DNA from: Streptomyces puniciscabiei
Lineage (GTDB): Bacteria > Actinomycetota > Actinomycetes > Streptomycetales > Streptomycetaceae
Assembly: GCF_006715785.1 (NCBI RefSeq)
Contig: NZ_VFNX01000001.1
Span: 3,238,501-3,302,500, forward strand
Length of the DNA: 64,000 nt
Reading direction: 5' to 3'
The notes under the pieces are model-generated. The model had not been told where the DNA came from and did no database searches. It saw only the letters and a list, made by a program, of their open reading frames with translations. Below are positions 1 through 7,727 of this stretch, in pieces. Positions within the stretch are counted from its first letter, which is position 1; each line of letters opens with the position of its first letter. The position numbers were made by a program, and so were the translations under genes.

Positions 1-145
1 GACGTTGCGTCCGCGCCGCGCCGGGCAGAAGCCCTTTGCCCTGCGACCCGACTGCCTAGTACCGTGGGGGTCGATTGGTGACAGGCCGCGTGGCTGTGTC
101 ATCATCTGCACGCACCACTCGCGCGCTCGCGTGAGCGGTTGTGCT

Positions 146-236
146 GGAGGCGTCGCCTAGTCCGGTCTATGGCGCCGCACTGCTAATGCGGTTTGGGCCT
201 TAAAGCCCATCGAGGGTTCAAATCCCTCCGCCTCCG
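146..236 (+). tRNA. tRNA-Ser (anticodon GCT)
   Basis: Cloverleaf with a 7-bp acceptor stem (GGAGGCG at 146-152 with CGCCTCC at 229-235), discriminator G236, anticodon GCT at 182-184 in loop CTGCTAA, and the long variable arm typical of class II serine tRNAs (91 nt). The T loop reads TTCAAAT. The 3' CCA is not encoded. It decodes AGC/AGU codons. It is one of three serine isoacceptors in this window. Confidence 0.97.
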
Positions 237-245
237 CACCGATCC

Positions 246-276
246 CGAAGCCCCGGTCCCCAGGACCGGGGCTTCG
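246..276 (+). terminator. hairpin terminator after tRNA-Ser(GCT)
   Basis: Perfect 14-bp stem (CGAAGCCCCGGTCC with its complement) closed by a 3-nt loop, 9 nt after the tRNA. There is no U-tract, which is usual for Streptomyces terminators. Confidence 0.8.
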
Positions 277-438
277 GCGTTCCCACCCTCCGCCGCCCCA
301 CAGCCCCCTGCGGGCGTTTCCGCAGGTCACAAGGGGTGTGCCAATCGGATTTCACATGTCGGCGGCAGTCATGTAATGTTCTTCCTGTCGCCGGGACGGG
401 CCGAAAGGGCCGAAACGGAGACAAGAACAAAAGAACAA

Positions 439-511
439 GCACTCGTAGCTTAACGGATAGAGCATCTGACTACGGATCAGAAGGTTGCAGGTTCGAATCC
501 TGCCGAGTGCG
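439..511 (+). tRNA. tRNA-Arg (anticodon ACG)
   Basis: 73-nt cloverleaf. Acceptor stem GCACTCG (439-445) pairs with CGAGTGC (504-510), discriminator G511. The anticodon ACG (472-474) sits in loop CTACGGA, and the T arm carries GGTTCGAATCC. CCA is not encoded. The wobble A would be deaminated to inosine, which is the job of TadA, encoded at 18843-19274 in this window. Confidence 0.97.
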
Positions 512-519
512 CACAGAGC

Positions 520-547
520 AGAGGCCCCGGAGCGATCCGGGGCCTCT
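520..547 (+). terminator. hairpin terminator after tRNA-Arg
   Basis: Perfect 12-bp stem AGAGGCCCCGGA / TCCGGGGCCTCT with a GCGA loop, 8 nt downstream of the tRNA-Arg gene. Confidence 0.8.
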
Positions 548-667
548 GGCGTTTCAGGGGCGGATGCCTCCTTGAAACTCCAGGTCAGGGGCGTGAGCGG
601 GGGGCAGCCGTCTGGATCTGTGCCCATGGCCACAGCAAACCGGCTGAATGTGGGGTCATACTGAGCC

Positions 668-889
668 ATGACAAAGCCTGCTGCGCCGAAGCGTCATCTG
701 CCCACCAGCCCCTTCAAAGCGCCGGTCACACCGGCTCCCAAGCACTTCGCCGTGGGCGACAAGGTCACACACGACGTGTACGGCCTGGGCCGAGTGGTCG
801 GCATCGAGGACGGAGTCGCGGCGCTCGTGGATTTCGGTTCCGCGCAGATGCGGATCTTGAGCCCGTACGCCAAGATGACCAAGCTGTAG
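668..889 (+). CDS. small conserved protein with a CarD/SH3-like beta core
   Basis: A 73-aa protein of unknown function. After a Pro/Ala/Lys-rich N-terminus of about 27 residues comes a segment reading FAVGDKVTHDVYGLGRVVGI, followed by a run ending in VDFG. This resembles the short beta-barrel of CarD/TRCF-type RNA-polymerase-interaction domains, in which a GD.V.H..YG.G.V motif is typical. It is too short for CarD itself, which also has a helical DNA-binding half. No clear Shine-Dalgarno sequence precedes the ATG; a CATACT hexamer at 657-662 sits 5 nt before it, compatible with a leaderless transcript. The protein could bind RNA polymerase or a nucleic acid, but that is inference from the fold resemblance only. 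Confidence 0.75.
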   Translation: MTKPAAPKRHLPTSPFKAPVTPAPKHFAVGDKVTHDVYGLGRVVGIEDGVAALVDFGSAQMRILSPYAKMTKL

Positions 890-955
890 CACCGCTGTGC
901 CCGGTCACGGCACACCAGGTCCCTTGAGGGATCTGCAACGAAAGAGAGTCCTCTC

Positions 956-1138
956 ATCGACCTGACGTCGCTGTTCTCCGCCCCTGAAGGGCAACCCCGC
1001 GGCCGCACCGCGGCATCGCCGCCTCCGGCGACCAACCCCTTCCAGGCCCCTGACTTCGGGGAGGACGAGACCTTCCCGCTCGAAGACGAACAGGAGTCCC
1101 CCACGGGCATGCGTGCGGCGCGGCCCAAGGCGGCCTAG
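956..1138 (+). CDS. possible small ORF without a standard start (uncertain)
   Basis: An open stretch of 60 codons ending in TAG at 1136-1138 has a third-position G/C content near 87%, as in real genes here. It encodes an acidic, proline-rich segment beginning IDLTSLFSAPEG and ending RAARPKAA. No ATG or GTG lies in frame at its head; an AAAGAGAG purine run at 941-948 precedes an ATC codon at 956. It may be a gene with an unusual start, the 3' remnant of a lost gene, or chance. I recognise no family. Confidence 0.3.
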   Translation: MDLTSLFSAPEGQPRGRTAASPPPATNPFQAPDFGEDETFPLEDEQESPTGMRAARPKAA

Positions 1139-1213
1139 TTCCGCGTACGACGGCCGCTCCGGCAGCCGGCCGCGGGCCGTCTCCCATCCTGCGCCGAAAC
1201 CGTTGACCGTCGG

Positions 1214-1705
1214 TCAGCACTCCTCGTCGGGGTCGTTCCGGTTCAGCTTCTCCAGATACTCGTGCGCCAGGGCGGTGGCCCTGGTGAACCAGTCGGTGAT
1301 GACGGCCAGTTCCTCGGCGGAGTAGTCGGAGAACAGGGCCGTCAGGCGTTTGTAGTGGCCCGCGTACACCGCCTCCACGCGGGTCACGGCATCCGGTACG
1401 GCGGCCACGCGGACCCGGCGGCGGTCGGTGGGGTCGGGGCGCCGGGTGACGTAGCCGGCGCGTTCCAGGCGGTTGAGGATGCCGGTCACCGCGCCGGTGG
1501 TGACATGGGCGCGGGCGGCGAGATCGCCGGCCGTCAGCAGCTCGTCGCCGGCCTCCAGCACGAAGGCGAAACAGGTCAGGTCCGTGACGTTCAGGCCCAG
1601 GCGCCGGGCCAGCTCCTGCTGCCCGATCAGGTGGGCGGCGATGAGGTGGTCCATCGCCGACAGCGCCTGGGCCGGACTGGCGGATGGTCGCGGCGTGCCG
1701 TGCAT
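1214..1705 (-). CDS. MarR-family transcriptional regulator
   Basis: 163-aa winged-helix regulator. Residues around 35-115 form the MarR fold: a helix-turn-helix segment (LTAGDLAARAHVTTGAVTGI) followed by the wing RLERAGYVTRRPDPTDRRRV, where the DxRR wing signature is intact. The C-terminal helices (TRATALAHEYLEKL) would make the dimer interface. It is divergent from the small membrane protein gene at 1795, and the 89-nt gap contains two copies of a 13-bp sequence suited to a repressor that controls both genes. Its ligand and targets are unknown. Confidence 0.92.
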   Translation of the reverse strand: MHGTPRPSASPAQALSAMDHLIAAHLIGQQELARRLGLNVTDLTCFAFVLEAGDELLTAGDLAARAHVTTGAVTGILNRLERAGYVTRRPDPTDRRRVRVAAVPDAVTRVEAVYAGHYKRLTALFSDYSAEELAVITDWFTRATALAHEYLEKLNRNDPDEEC

Positions 1706-1717
1706 CTTTCGGAATCC

Positions 1718-1763
1718 CTTAGCTCGTGAGATATTCGTCCTGCGGAACTTCTTAGCTCGTGAG
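1718..1763. promoter_or_regulatory. two direct copies of CTTAGCTCGTGAG (candidate MarR operator)
   Basis: Perfect 13-bp repeats at 1718-1730 and 1751-1763, start-to-start distance 33 bp (about three helical turns). They lie between the divergent marR-type gene and the membrane protein gene, so a dimeric regulator could occupy both on one DNA face. Confidence 0.6.
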
Positions 1764-1794
1764 GGAATCTGTATCCCGTTCCCGGAGGCGCTGT

Positions 1795-2160
1795 ATGAGT
1801 CTGTACGACGAGGGTCACACGGTCGCCGGCTGGACCGGCTTCGGCATCGCGACGGCGGGAAGCGGTGTGGTGGGGGTGGGAGTGTGCACCGCCTCGCTGC
1901 CGCTGGTCGTGGGCGGGCTCGCCGTGGTGGCCGTGAGCGTTCTGGTGACCTGGGTCCTGCATCTGGCCGGCTGGGGCAAGCCGCCGGGGGTGCGGCCGCG
2001 GGGCCAGTGGGGGATGCGGGTCCGGGACACGCGGGCTCGTGAAGGGCATCCCGGGTGCGTCAGCTGCCGGCTGGCGGGGCGGGGGCGGAGGGGTGTGGTG
2101 GCTGCGGCGACGAGCCGGCCGACGGCTGCCGAATCGATACCCCTGTCACCTGTCGAGTGA
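1795..2160 (+). CDS. small two-TM membrane protein, HGxxPAAW-like
   Basis: 121 aa. It starts at ATG 1795 with a GGAGG at 1785-1789. The N-terminal segment EGHTVAGW resembles the actinobacterial HGxxPAAW small membrane proteins. Two hydrophobic helices follow (about residues 15-34 and 37-58), then GWGKPPG and a basic, Cys-containing, probably cytoplasmic tail. The homologues have no assigned function that I know of. It faces the MarR gene across a shared operator region, so it is a likely repression target. Confidence 0.8.
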   Translation: MSLYDEGHTVAGWTGFGIATAGSGVVGVGVCTASLPLVVGGLAVVAVSVLVTWVLHLAGWGKPPGVRPRGQWGMRVRDTRAREGHPGCVSCRLAGRGRRGVVAAATSRPTAAESIPLSPVE

Positions 2161-2254
2161 ACGCGCCTCCGACCAACGGCAGTTGGTGATCGCCGTCCCT
2201 GGGCCGCGGGACGGAGATGATGCTCGACGCACGAGCAGAAGGACACGCCCTCGC

Positions 2255-2343
2255 GCAGATCGAGCAGATCGCGCAGATCGCGCAGATCGAGGAAACGCGC
2301 CGGACCAACGAGCATCTCGGCCGCGCCAACGAGCATCTCGGCC
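2255..2343. repeat. two short tandem repeats upstream of the DUF2797 gene
   Basis: Four 9-bp units (GCAGATCG plus C or A) fill 2255-2290. Two identical 18-bp units CCAACGAGCATCTCGGCC follow at 2305-2322 and 2326-2343 (period 21). All unit lengths are multiples of 3. In one + frame they would read QIEQIAQIAQIEE and NEHLG repeats, but that frame runs on antiphase into the next gene. Confidence 0.85.
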
Positions 2344-2433
2344 CGCTGCGGCCGACCAGAGCCTCCCAGCCCGCCCTGCGCCCCTCCGCCGCCGGAAACC
2401 CGTTGTCAGAGCCAACCCCTACCCTCACGAGTG

Positions 2434-3309
2434 ATGGCACACGTATGGAAGTGCAGGGGACTGCGCTGGTCGCCGGGCGGGCCCGTGCTGGTGTGGGACG
2501 GCGGGCGGCGCAGTGGGCTGCCCTGGGGGAAGCGCGTCGGCTTTGCCGTGCCGGAGGGGGGCGTGCGGACGTGCGTGGGGGCGCGGGGGCATGCGTGTCC
2601 GGTGCGGGCCGTGGTGCCGGGACGGAGCACGGGGGCCCGGTGCGAGGAGTGCGCGCGGCTGGACCGGGCGCACTCGGTGGCCGCCGACACGATCGCCGAC
2701 GACCCGCGGCCGTACCGGGTGTACCTGGCGTGGTTCGGGCCCGGGATGGTGAAAGTCGGGATCACCGCGGTCGAGCGGGGCTCCGCCCGGCTGCTGGAAC
2801 AGGGCGCCGTCTGTTTCAGCTGGCTCGGCACCGGCCCGCTGATGGCCGCACGGCGCACCGAGGAGCTGCTGCGGGCGGCGCTGCGGGTGCCGGACCGGAT
2901 TCCGTACGCCGAGAAGCGCGCGGTCCGGCCGGCGCTGCCCGGGACCGGGGAGGAGCGTGCGGCGGAGGTGCGGGAGCTGCATGCGCGGGCCGTGGCGCTC
3001 AGCGGATGGCCCGAGTCCCTGCGCCCGGAGCCTTGTGAAGTGACCGATCACGTGCGGGTGTTCGGGCTCGCCGGTGTTCCGGCCCTCCTCGGGGAGGTGG
3101 TGGAGCTCGTCCCGGGTGGCGAGGTGAGCGGTGAGCTGGTCGCGGCCGCCGGGCCCGATCTGCACCTGGCGGTCGGCGGGCGCGGGGTGGTCGTGCTCGA
3201 CACACGGCTGATGACCGGCTGGGAGCTGGTCCCGCCGGCCGCTTCGGAGGCTGCCGGACTCACCTTCCCCGTCCGGGAGTTCGCGCGACCGCAGGAGGGA
3301 CTGTTCTGA
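2434..3309 (+). CDS. DUF2797 family protein
   Basis: About 291 aa; an in-frame GTG lies one codon upstream (2431). It resembles the DUF2797 family: an N-terminal region with scattered cysteines (WKCRG, RTCVG, HACPVRA, RCEECARL) that could bind zinc, then a central segment YRVYLAWFGPGMVKVGITA of the kind seen in GIY-YIG-like cores, and a Gly-rich C-terminal half. The family's biochemical role is not established to my knowledge. The gene stands alone, with the MarR/membrane gene pair upstream and a monooxygenase-like gene downstream. Confidence 0.85.
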   Translation: MAHVWKCRGLRWSPGGPVLVWDGGRRSGLPWGKRVGFAVPEGGVRTCVGARGHACPVRAVVPGRSTGARCEECARLDRAHSVAADTIADDPRPYRVYLAWFGPGMVKVGITAVERGSARLLEQGAVCFSWLGTGPLMAARRTEELLRAALRVPDRIPYAEKRAVRPALPGTGEERAAEVRELHARAVALSGWPESLRPEPCEVTDHVRVFGLAGVPALLGEVVELVPGGEVSGELVAAAGPDLHLAVGGRGVVVLDTRLMTGWELVPPAASEAAGLTFPVREFARPQEGLF

Positions 3310-3414
3310 GGGTTCCGAGGCCGGGGTGGCACGGGCAAAGACTCGGATCCCGTACGGATCCCCTTCGGTAAGGGCCATGGACGCTCAACCGGCGCATGAC
3401 CGAGCGTGGTTGGC

Positions 3415-3738
3415 ATGATCCTCCCCGAACCCCCTTACTACGCGGTCGTCTTCACCACCACCCGTACCGACGACGATCCCGACGGATACCGGCGCACCGC
3501 CGAACACCTCTCCCGTCTCGTCCGCGAAGTCCCCGGCTTCCTCGGCGAGGACTCCGCCCACACCCCCGGCGGACTCGCCATCTCCGTCGCCTACTTCCGG
3601 GACCTCGCCGGGATCGAGCGGTGGCGGGACCACCCGGCGCACCTCGCGGCCAAGCGGCGCGGGCGGGAGCGCTGGTACGAGCGGTACGCGATCCACATCG
3701 CCAGGGTCGAGCACGCGCACGCCTTCGCGCGGGAGTGA
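3415..3738 (+). CDS. ABM-fold monooxygenase-like protein
   Basis: 107-aa single-domain alpha/beta protein of the antibiotic biosynthesis monooxygenase superfamily. It has the alternating strand-helix pattern YYAVVFTTTRTDDD / YRRTAEHLSRLVREVPGFLGEDSA / ISVAYFRDLAGIERWRDHPAHLAAKRRGRERWYERYAIHIARVEH. Such proteins are small dimeric ferredoxin-like barrels that bind aromatic or heme-like ligands; the substrate cannot be deduced. ATG 3415 is preferred; a GTG at 3406 is in frame. A 10-bp inverted repeat lies just downstream. Confidence 0.85.
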   Translation: MILPEPPYYAVVFTTTRTDDDPDGYRRTAEHLSRLVREVPGFLGEDSAHTPGGLAISVAYFRDLAGIERWRDHPAHLAAKRRGRERWYERYAIHIARVEHAHAFARE

Positions 3739-3753
3739 GTGGTTCCCAGGGGC

Positions 3754-3785
3754 TGCCTGAGAACCGCCTGTGTGTTTCTCAGGCA
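3754..3785. promoter_or_regulatory. inverted repeat TGCCTGAGAA-N12-TTCTCAGGCA
   Basis: A perfect 10-bp inverted repeat centred 70 bp before the response regulator start, with a further TTCTCAG at 3809-3815. The repeated TTCTCAG core suggests an OmpR-type autoregulatory operator. It could also be the terminator of the preceding gene, although no U-tract follows. Confidence 0.5.
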
Positions 3786-3838
3786 ATTCACAGATTGGGG
3801 AAAGTCTCTTCTCAGAGGACCCCGACAAGGTGTGCACC

Positions 3839-4579
3839 ATGACCACGACCTCGCCCCAGGGGCGCACCGAACTGCTGAGGCCGGACGGGAGCCCCGTCCG
3901 AGTGCTTGTGGTGGACGACGAGCTGTCGATCACCGAGCTGCTGAGCATGGCTCTTCGTTACGAGGGCTGGCAGATCAGGAGTGCGGGGGACGGGCAGGGA
4001 GCCGTCCAGACCGCCCGTGAGTTCCGGCCCGACGCCGTCGTGCTGGACATGATGCTGCCCGACATGGACGGGCTGACCGTCCTCGGGCGGCTGCGGCGCG
4101 AGCTGCCGGACGTGCCCGTCCTCTTCCTGACCGCCAAGGACGCGGTGGAGGACCGTATCGCCGGGCTCACCGCCGGCGGCGACGACTACGTCACCAAGCC
4201 GTTCAGCCTGGAGGAGGTCGTGGCGCGGCTGCGGGGGCTCATCCGCAGGTCCGGGGCCGCCGACCGGCGGTCCGACTCCGTGCTCGTGGTCGGGGACCTG
4301 ACGCTGGACGAGGACAGCCACGAGGTGTCGCGGGCGGGGGAGTCCATCCACCTCACCGCCACCGAGTTCGAGCTGCTGCGCTTCCTCATGCGCAATCCGC
4401 GGCGCGTGCTCAGCAAGGCGCAGATCCTGGACCGGGTGTGGTCGTACGACTTCGGCGGGCAGGCCAACGTCGTCGAGCTGTACATCTCCTATCTGCGGCG
4501 GAAGATCGACGCCGGTCGTGAGCCGATGATCCACACCCGGCGCGGTGCCGGTTACCTGATCAAGCCCGCCGCGTCATGA
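3839..4579 (+). CDS. OmpR/PhoB-type response regulator
   Basis: 246 aa. The receiver domain has the acidic pocket VVDDE, the phospho-acceptor D70 in VVLDMMLPD, the conserved Thr in LFLTAKD and Lys in VTKPF. The C-terminal winged helix carries LTATEFELLRFL, DRVWSYDF and the terminal hairpin IHTRRGAGYLI. ATG 3839 is preferred over an in-frame upstream ATG because homologues start near MTTT. The stop overlaps the next gene's start by 4 nt, so it is translationally coupled to its cognate kinase. The following glycosyltransferase genes suggest that it controls envelope glycosylation. Confidence 0.95.
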   Translation: MTTTSPQGRTELLRPDGSPVRVLVVDDELSITELLSMALRYEGWQIRSAGDGQGAVQTAREFRPDAVVLDMMLPDMDGLTVLGRLRRELPDVPVLFLTAKDAVEDRIAGLTAGGDDYVTKPFSLEEVVARLRGLIRRSGAADRRSDSVLVVGDLTLDEDSHEVSRAGESIHLTATEFELLRFLMRNPRRVLSKAQILDRVWSYDFGGQANVVELYISYLRRKIDAGREPMIHTRRGAGYLIKPAAS

Positions 4580-6219
4580 GCGGACGGCGACGGCCGGGTC
4601 CGCAGCGGCGTCCGCAGAGGCGGCAGAAGCGACGAGCCGGGCAGCCGCGCACCCTGCGGACCCGGCTCGTCGTCGCGTCGGTGGTGCTGATCGCGGTGGT
4701 CTGTGCGGTGATCGGCACGGTGACCACGCTGGCGCTGCGCTCGCATCTGTACGACCAGCTGAACGGGCAGCTCAACGAGGTCGCCTCGCGCGCGTCGGGC
4801 GCCTTCGGGCCGCCGGGCCGGCAGCCGAGCGGCGGTATCCTCCCGGACGGGCAGAAACTCAAGGCACACCCGACGGAGCTCAGCGACTTCGTCACCAGGG
4901 GCCCGCAGCCCCAGGGGACCATCGCGGCCAAGGTCGAGAACGGTGTCATCACCGACGCCGAGCGGGGTGTGAAGTCCACCAGCGACCTGGAGATGAGCGC
5001 GAAGTCGCTGACCCGGGCGCAGCGCGCCGCGCTCGCAGCCGTGCCGCAGGTGGACGGGAAGCAGCAGACCGTCGACATACCGGGTGTGGGTGAGTACCGG
5101 GTCGAGTACCGGACGGGTGACAACGGCTCCTTCTACGTCGCCGTACCGACCTCCGGCGTCGACAGCACGATCAACACCCTGATCCTCGTCGAGATCAGCG
5201 TCACCGCCGCCGGTCTCGTCGCCGCCGGTATCGCCGGATACGTGCTCGTCGGCGTCGCCACCCGCCCCCTGCGCAAGGTCGCCGCCACCGCCACCCGGGT
5301 CTCCGAACTCCCCCTGCACTCCGGCGAGGTGAACCTCAGCGAGCGGGTCCCGGAGTCGGAGTGCGACCCGCACACCGAGGTCGGCCAGGTCGGTGCCGCG
5401 CTGAACCGGATGCTCGACCATGTGCACGGCGCCCTGCACGCCCGGCAGCAGAGCGAGATGCGGGTACGGCAGTTCGTCGCCGACGCCAGTCATGAGCTGC
5501 GCACCCCCCTGGCCTCCATCCGGGGATACGCGGAACTCACCAGGCGCGGGCGGGAGCAGGTCGGGCCCGACACCCGGCACGCGCTCGGGCGGATCGAGTC
5601 GGAGGCGGGCCGGATGACCCTGCTCGTCGAGGACCTGCTCCTCCTCGCCCGTCTCGATGCCGGACGGCCCCTGCAGTTCGAGCAGACCGATCTCATCCCG
5701 CTCGTCGTGGACACCGTCAGCGACTCCCGCGCGGCCGGCATGGACCACAACTGGCGGCTCGACCTGCCCGACGAACCCGCGCTGGTGTCGGCGGACGCGG
5801 CACGGATCCAGCAGGTGCTCGTCAACCTGCTCGGCAACGCGCGCAAGCACACCCCGCCCGGTACGACCGTCACCGCACGCGTGCAGCGGCGCGGGCCGTG
5901 GATGTGCGTGGACGTCGAGGACAACGGGCAGGGCATTCCGCCGGAGCTGCTCCCGCACGTCTTCGAGCGGTTCGCCCGAGGGGACTCCGCCCGCTCCCGC
6001 GCCACCGGATCCACGGGCCTCGGGCTCGCCATCGTGCAGGCGGTCGCGGCCGCGCACGGCGGTGCCGTCACCGTGGACAGCGTTCCGGGCCGGACGGTGT
6101 TCACCGTGCATCTGCCCGCGCTCACCCCCGCCGTCCCGCGGCCCGCCCCCGAAACCGACTGGCAATCGCACTCACAGGCACAGCACAGTGCCACCACATG
6201 GGTGCAACAGGGCGCTTGA
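4576..6219 (+). CDS. sensor histidine kinase (HAMP, HisKA, HATPase_c)
   Basis: 547-aa membrane kinase, cognate to the overlapping response regulator. A basic N-terminus precedes TM1 (about residues 28-52). An extracytoplasmic sensor region of about 145 residues follows, then TM2 (about 195-220) and a HAMP linker starting at VATRPLRKVAATATRV. The phospho-accepting His is H306 in FVADASHELRTPLASI. ATP-binding boxes are N (LVNLLGNARKHT), G1 (DVEDNGQGIP), F (HVFERF) and G2 (GSTGLGLAIV). It is orthodox, not hybrid. The C-terminal tail is Pro/Gln-rich and probably disordered. It is followed after 14 nt by the GT2 gene, so the four genes 3839-9913 look like one operon. Confidence 0.95.
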   Translation: MSGRRRPGPQRRPQRRQKRRAGQPRTLRTRLVVASVVLIAVVCAVIGTVTTLALRSHLYDQLNGQLNEVASRASGAFGPPGRQPSGGILPDGQKLKAHPTELSDFVTRGPQPQGTIAAKVENGVITDAERGVKSTSDLEMSAKSLTRAQRAALAAVPQVDGKQQTVDIPGVGEYRVEYRTGDNGSFYVAVPTSGVDSTINTLILVEISVTAAGLVAAGIAGYVLVGVATRPLRKVAATATRVSELPLHSGEVNLSERVPESECDPHTEVGQVGAALNRMLDHVHGALHARQQSEMRVRQFVADASHELRTPLASIRGYAELTRRGREQVGPDTRHALGRIESEAGRMTLLVEDLLLLARLDAGRPLQFEQTDLIPLVVDTVSDSRAAGMDHNWRLDLPDEPALVSADAARIQQVLVNLLGNARKHTPPGTTVTARVQRRGPWMCVDVEDNGQGIPPELLPHVFERFARGDSARSRATGSTGLGLAIVQAVAAAHGGAVTVDSVPGRTVFTVHLPALTPAVPRPAPETDWQSHSQAQHSATTWVQQGA

Positions 6220-6233
6220 GTTGAGTCGGTTCC

Positions 6234-7727
6234 ATGCGAACCGACTCTTCTCCCGGCACCCTGCCGGCGCGGGAGCACCTCCCGGCCGGAGACGCCGGCA
6301 CGCCTGTCCTGGACGTAGTGATCCCCGTCCACAACGAGGAGAAGGACCTCCAGCCGTGCGTCCGCAGACTGCACGAGCACCTCACGCGCACCTTCCCGTA
6401 CGCCTTCCGCATCACGATCGCGGACAACGCGTCCACGGACACCACCCCGCAGGTGGCCGCGCGGCTGGAGGCGGACATCCCCGAGGTCACCAACTTCCGC
6501 CTGGAGCAGAAGGGCCGGGGGCGGGCACTGCGCACCGTGTGGTCCGCGTCCGAGGCGCCGATCCTCGCCTACATGGACGTCGACCTGTCCACCGACCTCA
6601 ACGCCCTGCTGCCGCTGGTGGCGCCGCTGATCTCCGGCCACTCGGACCTCGCGATCGGCTCCCGGCTCGCCCGGACCTCCCGGGTCGTGCGCGGCCCCAA
6701 GCGGGAGTTCATCAGCCGGGCCTACAACCTGATCCTGCGCGGCTCGCTCCAGGCCCGCTTCTCCGACGCCCAGTGCGGCTTCAAGGCCATCCGGCGCGAG
6801 GTGGCGCAGGTGCTGCTGCCACTGGTGGAGGACACCGGCTGGTTCTTCGACACCGAGATGCTGGTGCTCGCCGAGCGGGCGGGCCTCAGGATCCACGAGG
6901 TGCCGGTCGACTGGGTCGACGACCCGGACTCCACCGTGCACATCGTGAAGACCGCGACCGACGACCTCAAGGGCGTGTGGCGGGTCGGCAGGGCGCTCGC
7001 CACCGGCTCGCTGCCGCTGGACCGGCTCACCCGGCCCTTCGGCGACGACCCGCGCGACCGGGACCTGACCAACGTGCCCAAGGGACTGGCCCGCCAGCTC
7101 GTCGGCTTCTGCGTCGTCGGCGGCCTGTCCACCCTCTTCTACCTCCTCCTCTACAGCGTCTTCCGGCAGTTCTCCGGCTCCCAGCTCGCCAACGCGCTCG
7201 CCCTGCTGGTCTCCGCGGTCGCCAACACGGCCGCCAACCGCCGGCTCACCTTCGGGGTGCGCGGCCGGGGCGGCGCCGTACGGCACCAGGCGCAGGGCCT
7301 GGTCGTCTTCGGCATCGGACTCGCGCTGACCAGCGGCTCGCTGGCCGCCCTGAACGCGGCCGGCTCCAGCCCCGCGCACTCCACCGAACTGGCGGTGCTC
7401 ATCGCCGCCAACCTCGCCGCGACCGTGCTGCGGTTCCTGCTCTTCCGCGCCTGGGTGTTCCCGGACCGCGGCGAGTCCGACGCCGGCACGCCGGTCGTCG
7501 CCTCCCCCACCCTCTCCTCGCCGACCTACACCACGAGCACGACCCCGCCGTACGGCACGACCGCTGCGTACGCACCGCTGCCCCAGCGCCCGGTGCCGTA
7601 CCGGCAGCCGCATCCGACGGCCACCCAGGTCCGCGCCGGTGAAGCCGCGGACGGCAGCTGGAGGGACGCCACCGTGCGACTGCAGCCGGTGCGCCCTCAT
7701 GACACCGATCCGGGGGATCCCCGATGA
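6234..7727 (+). CDS. GT2 glycosyltransferase fused to a GtrA-like membrane domain
   Basis: 497 aa. Residues about 25-260 are a family-2 glycosyltransferase of the dolichyl/polyprenyl-phosphate sugar synthase type: VVIPVHNEEKDL, ADNASTDTT, the metal-binding YMDVDLSTD, and the CGFKAIRRE acceptor-side motif. Residues about 285-415 form a four-helix GtrA-like domain (QLVGFCVVGGLSTLFYLLLY, then NRRLTFGVRG). The tail is Ser/Thr/Pro-rich. Such fusions make and flip polyprenyl-phosphate-linked sugars for transfer outside the membrane. The stop overlaps the next gene by 4 nt; that gene encodes a PMT-type transferase that would use the lipid-linked sugar. Confidence 0.92.
   Translation: MRTDSSPGTLPAREHLPAGDAGTPVLDVVIPVHNEEKDLQPCVRRLHEHLTRTFPYAFRITIADNASTDTTPQVAARLEADIPEVTNFRLEQKGRGRALRTVWSASEAPILAYMDVDLSTDLNALLPLVAPLISGHSDLAIGSRLARTSRVVRGPKREFISRAYNLILRGSLQARFSDAQCGFKAIRREVAQVLLPLVEDTGWFFDTEMLVLAERAGLRIHEVPVDWVDDPDSTVHIVKTATDDLKGVWRVGRALATGSLPLDRLTRPFGDDPRDRDLTNVPKGLARQLVGFCVVGGLSTLFYLLLYSVFRQFSGSQLANALALLVSAVANTAANRRLTFGVRGRGGAVRHQAQGLVVFGIGLALTSGSLAALNAAGSSPAHSTELAVLIAANLAATVLRFLLFRAWVFPDRGESDAGTPVVASPTLSSPTYTTSTTPPYGTTAAYAPLPQRPVPYRQPHPTATQVRAGEAADGSWRDATVRLQPVRPHDTDPGDPR

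Noticed and set aside
146..1140. An integrative element at tRNA-Ser/tRNA-Arg
   Set aside because: No integrase, no duplicated tRNA 3' end and no phage-like genes were seen downstream.
2217..3038. A + strand frame starting in the tandem repeats and running into DUF2797
   Set aside because: The repeat part looks protein-like, but the remainder overlaps the DUF2797 gene out of frame and is low-complexity.
5490..7700. Long minus-strand open frame opposite the kinase and GT2 genes
   Set aside because: Low-complexity Arg/Gly/Ala composition and full overlap with two well-supported genes; typical shadow frame of high-GC DNA.
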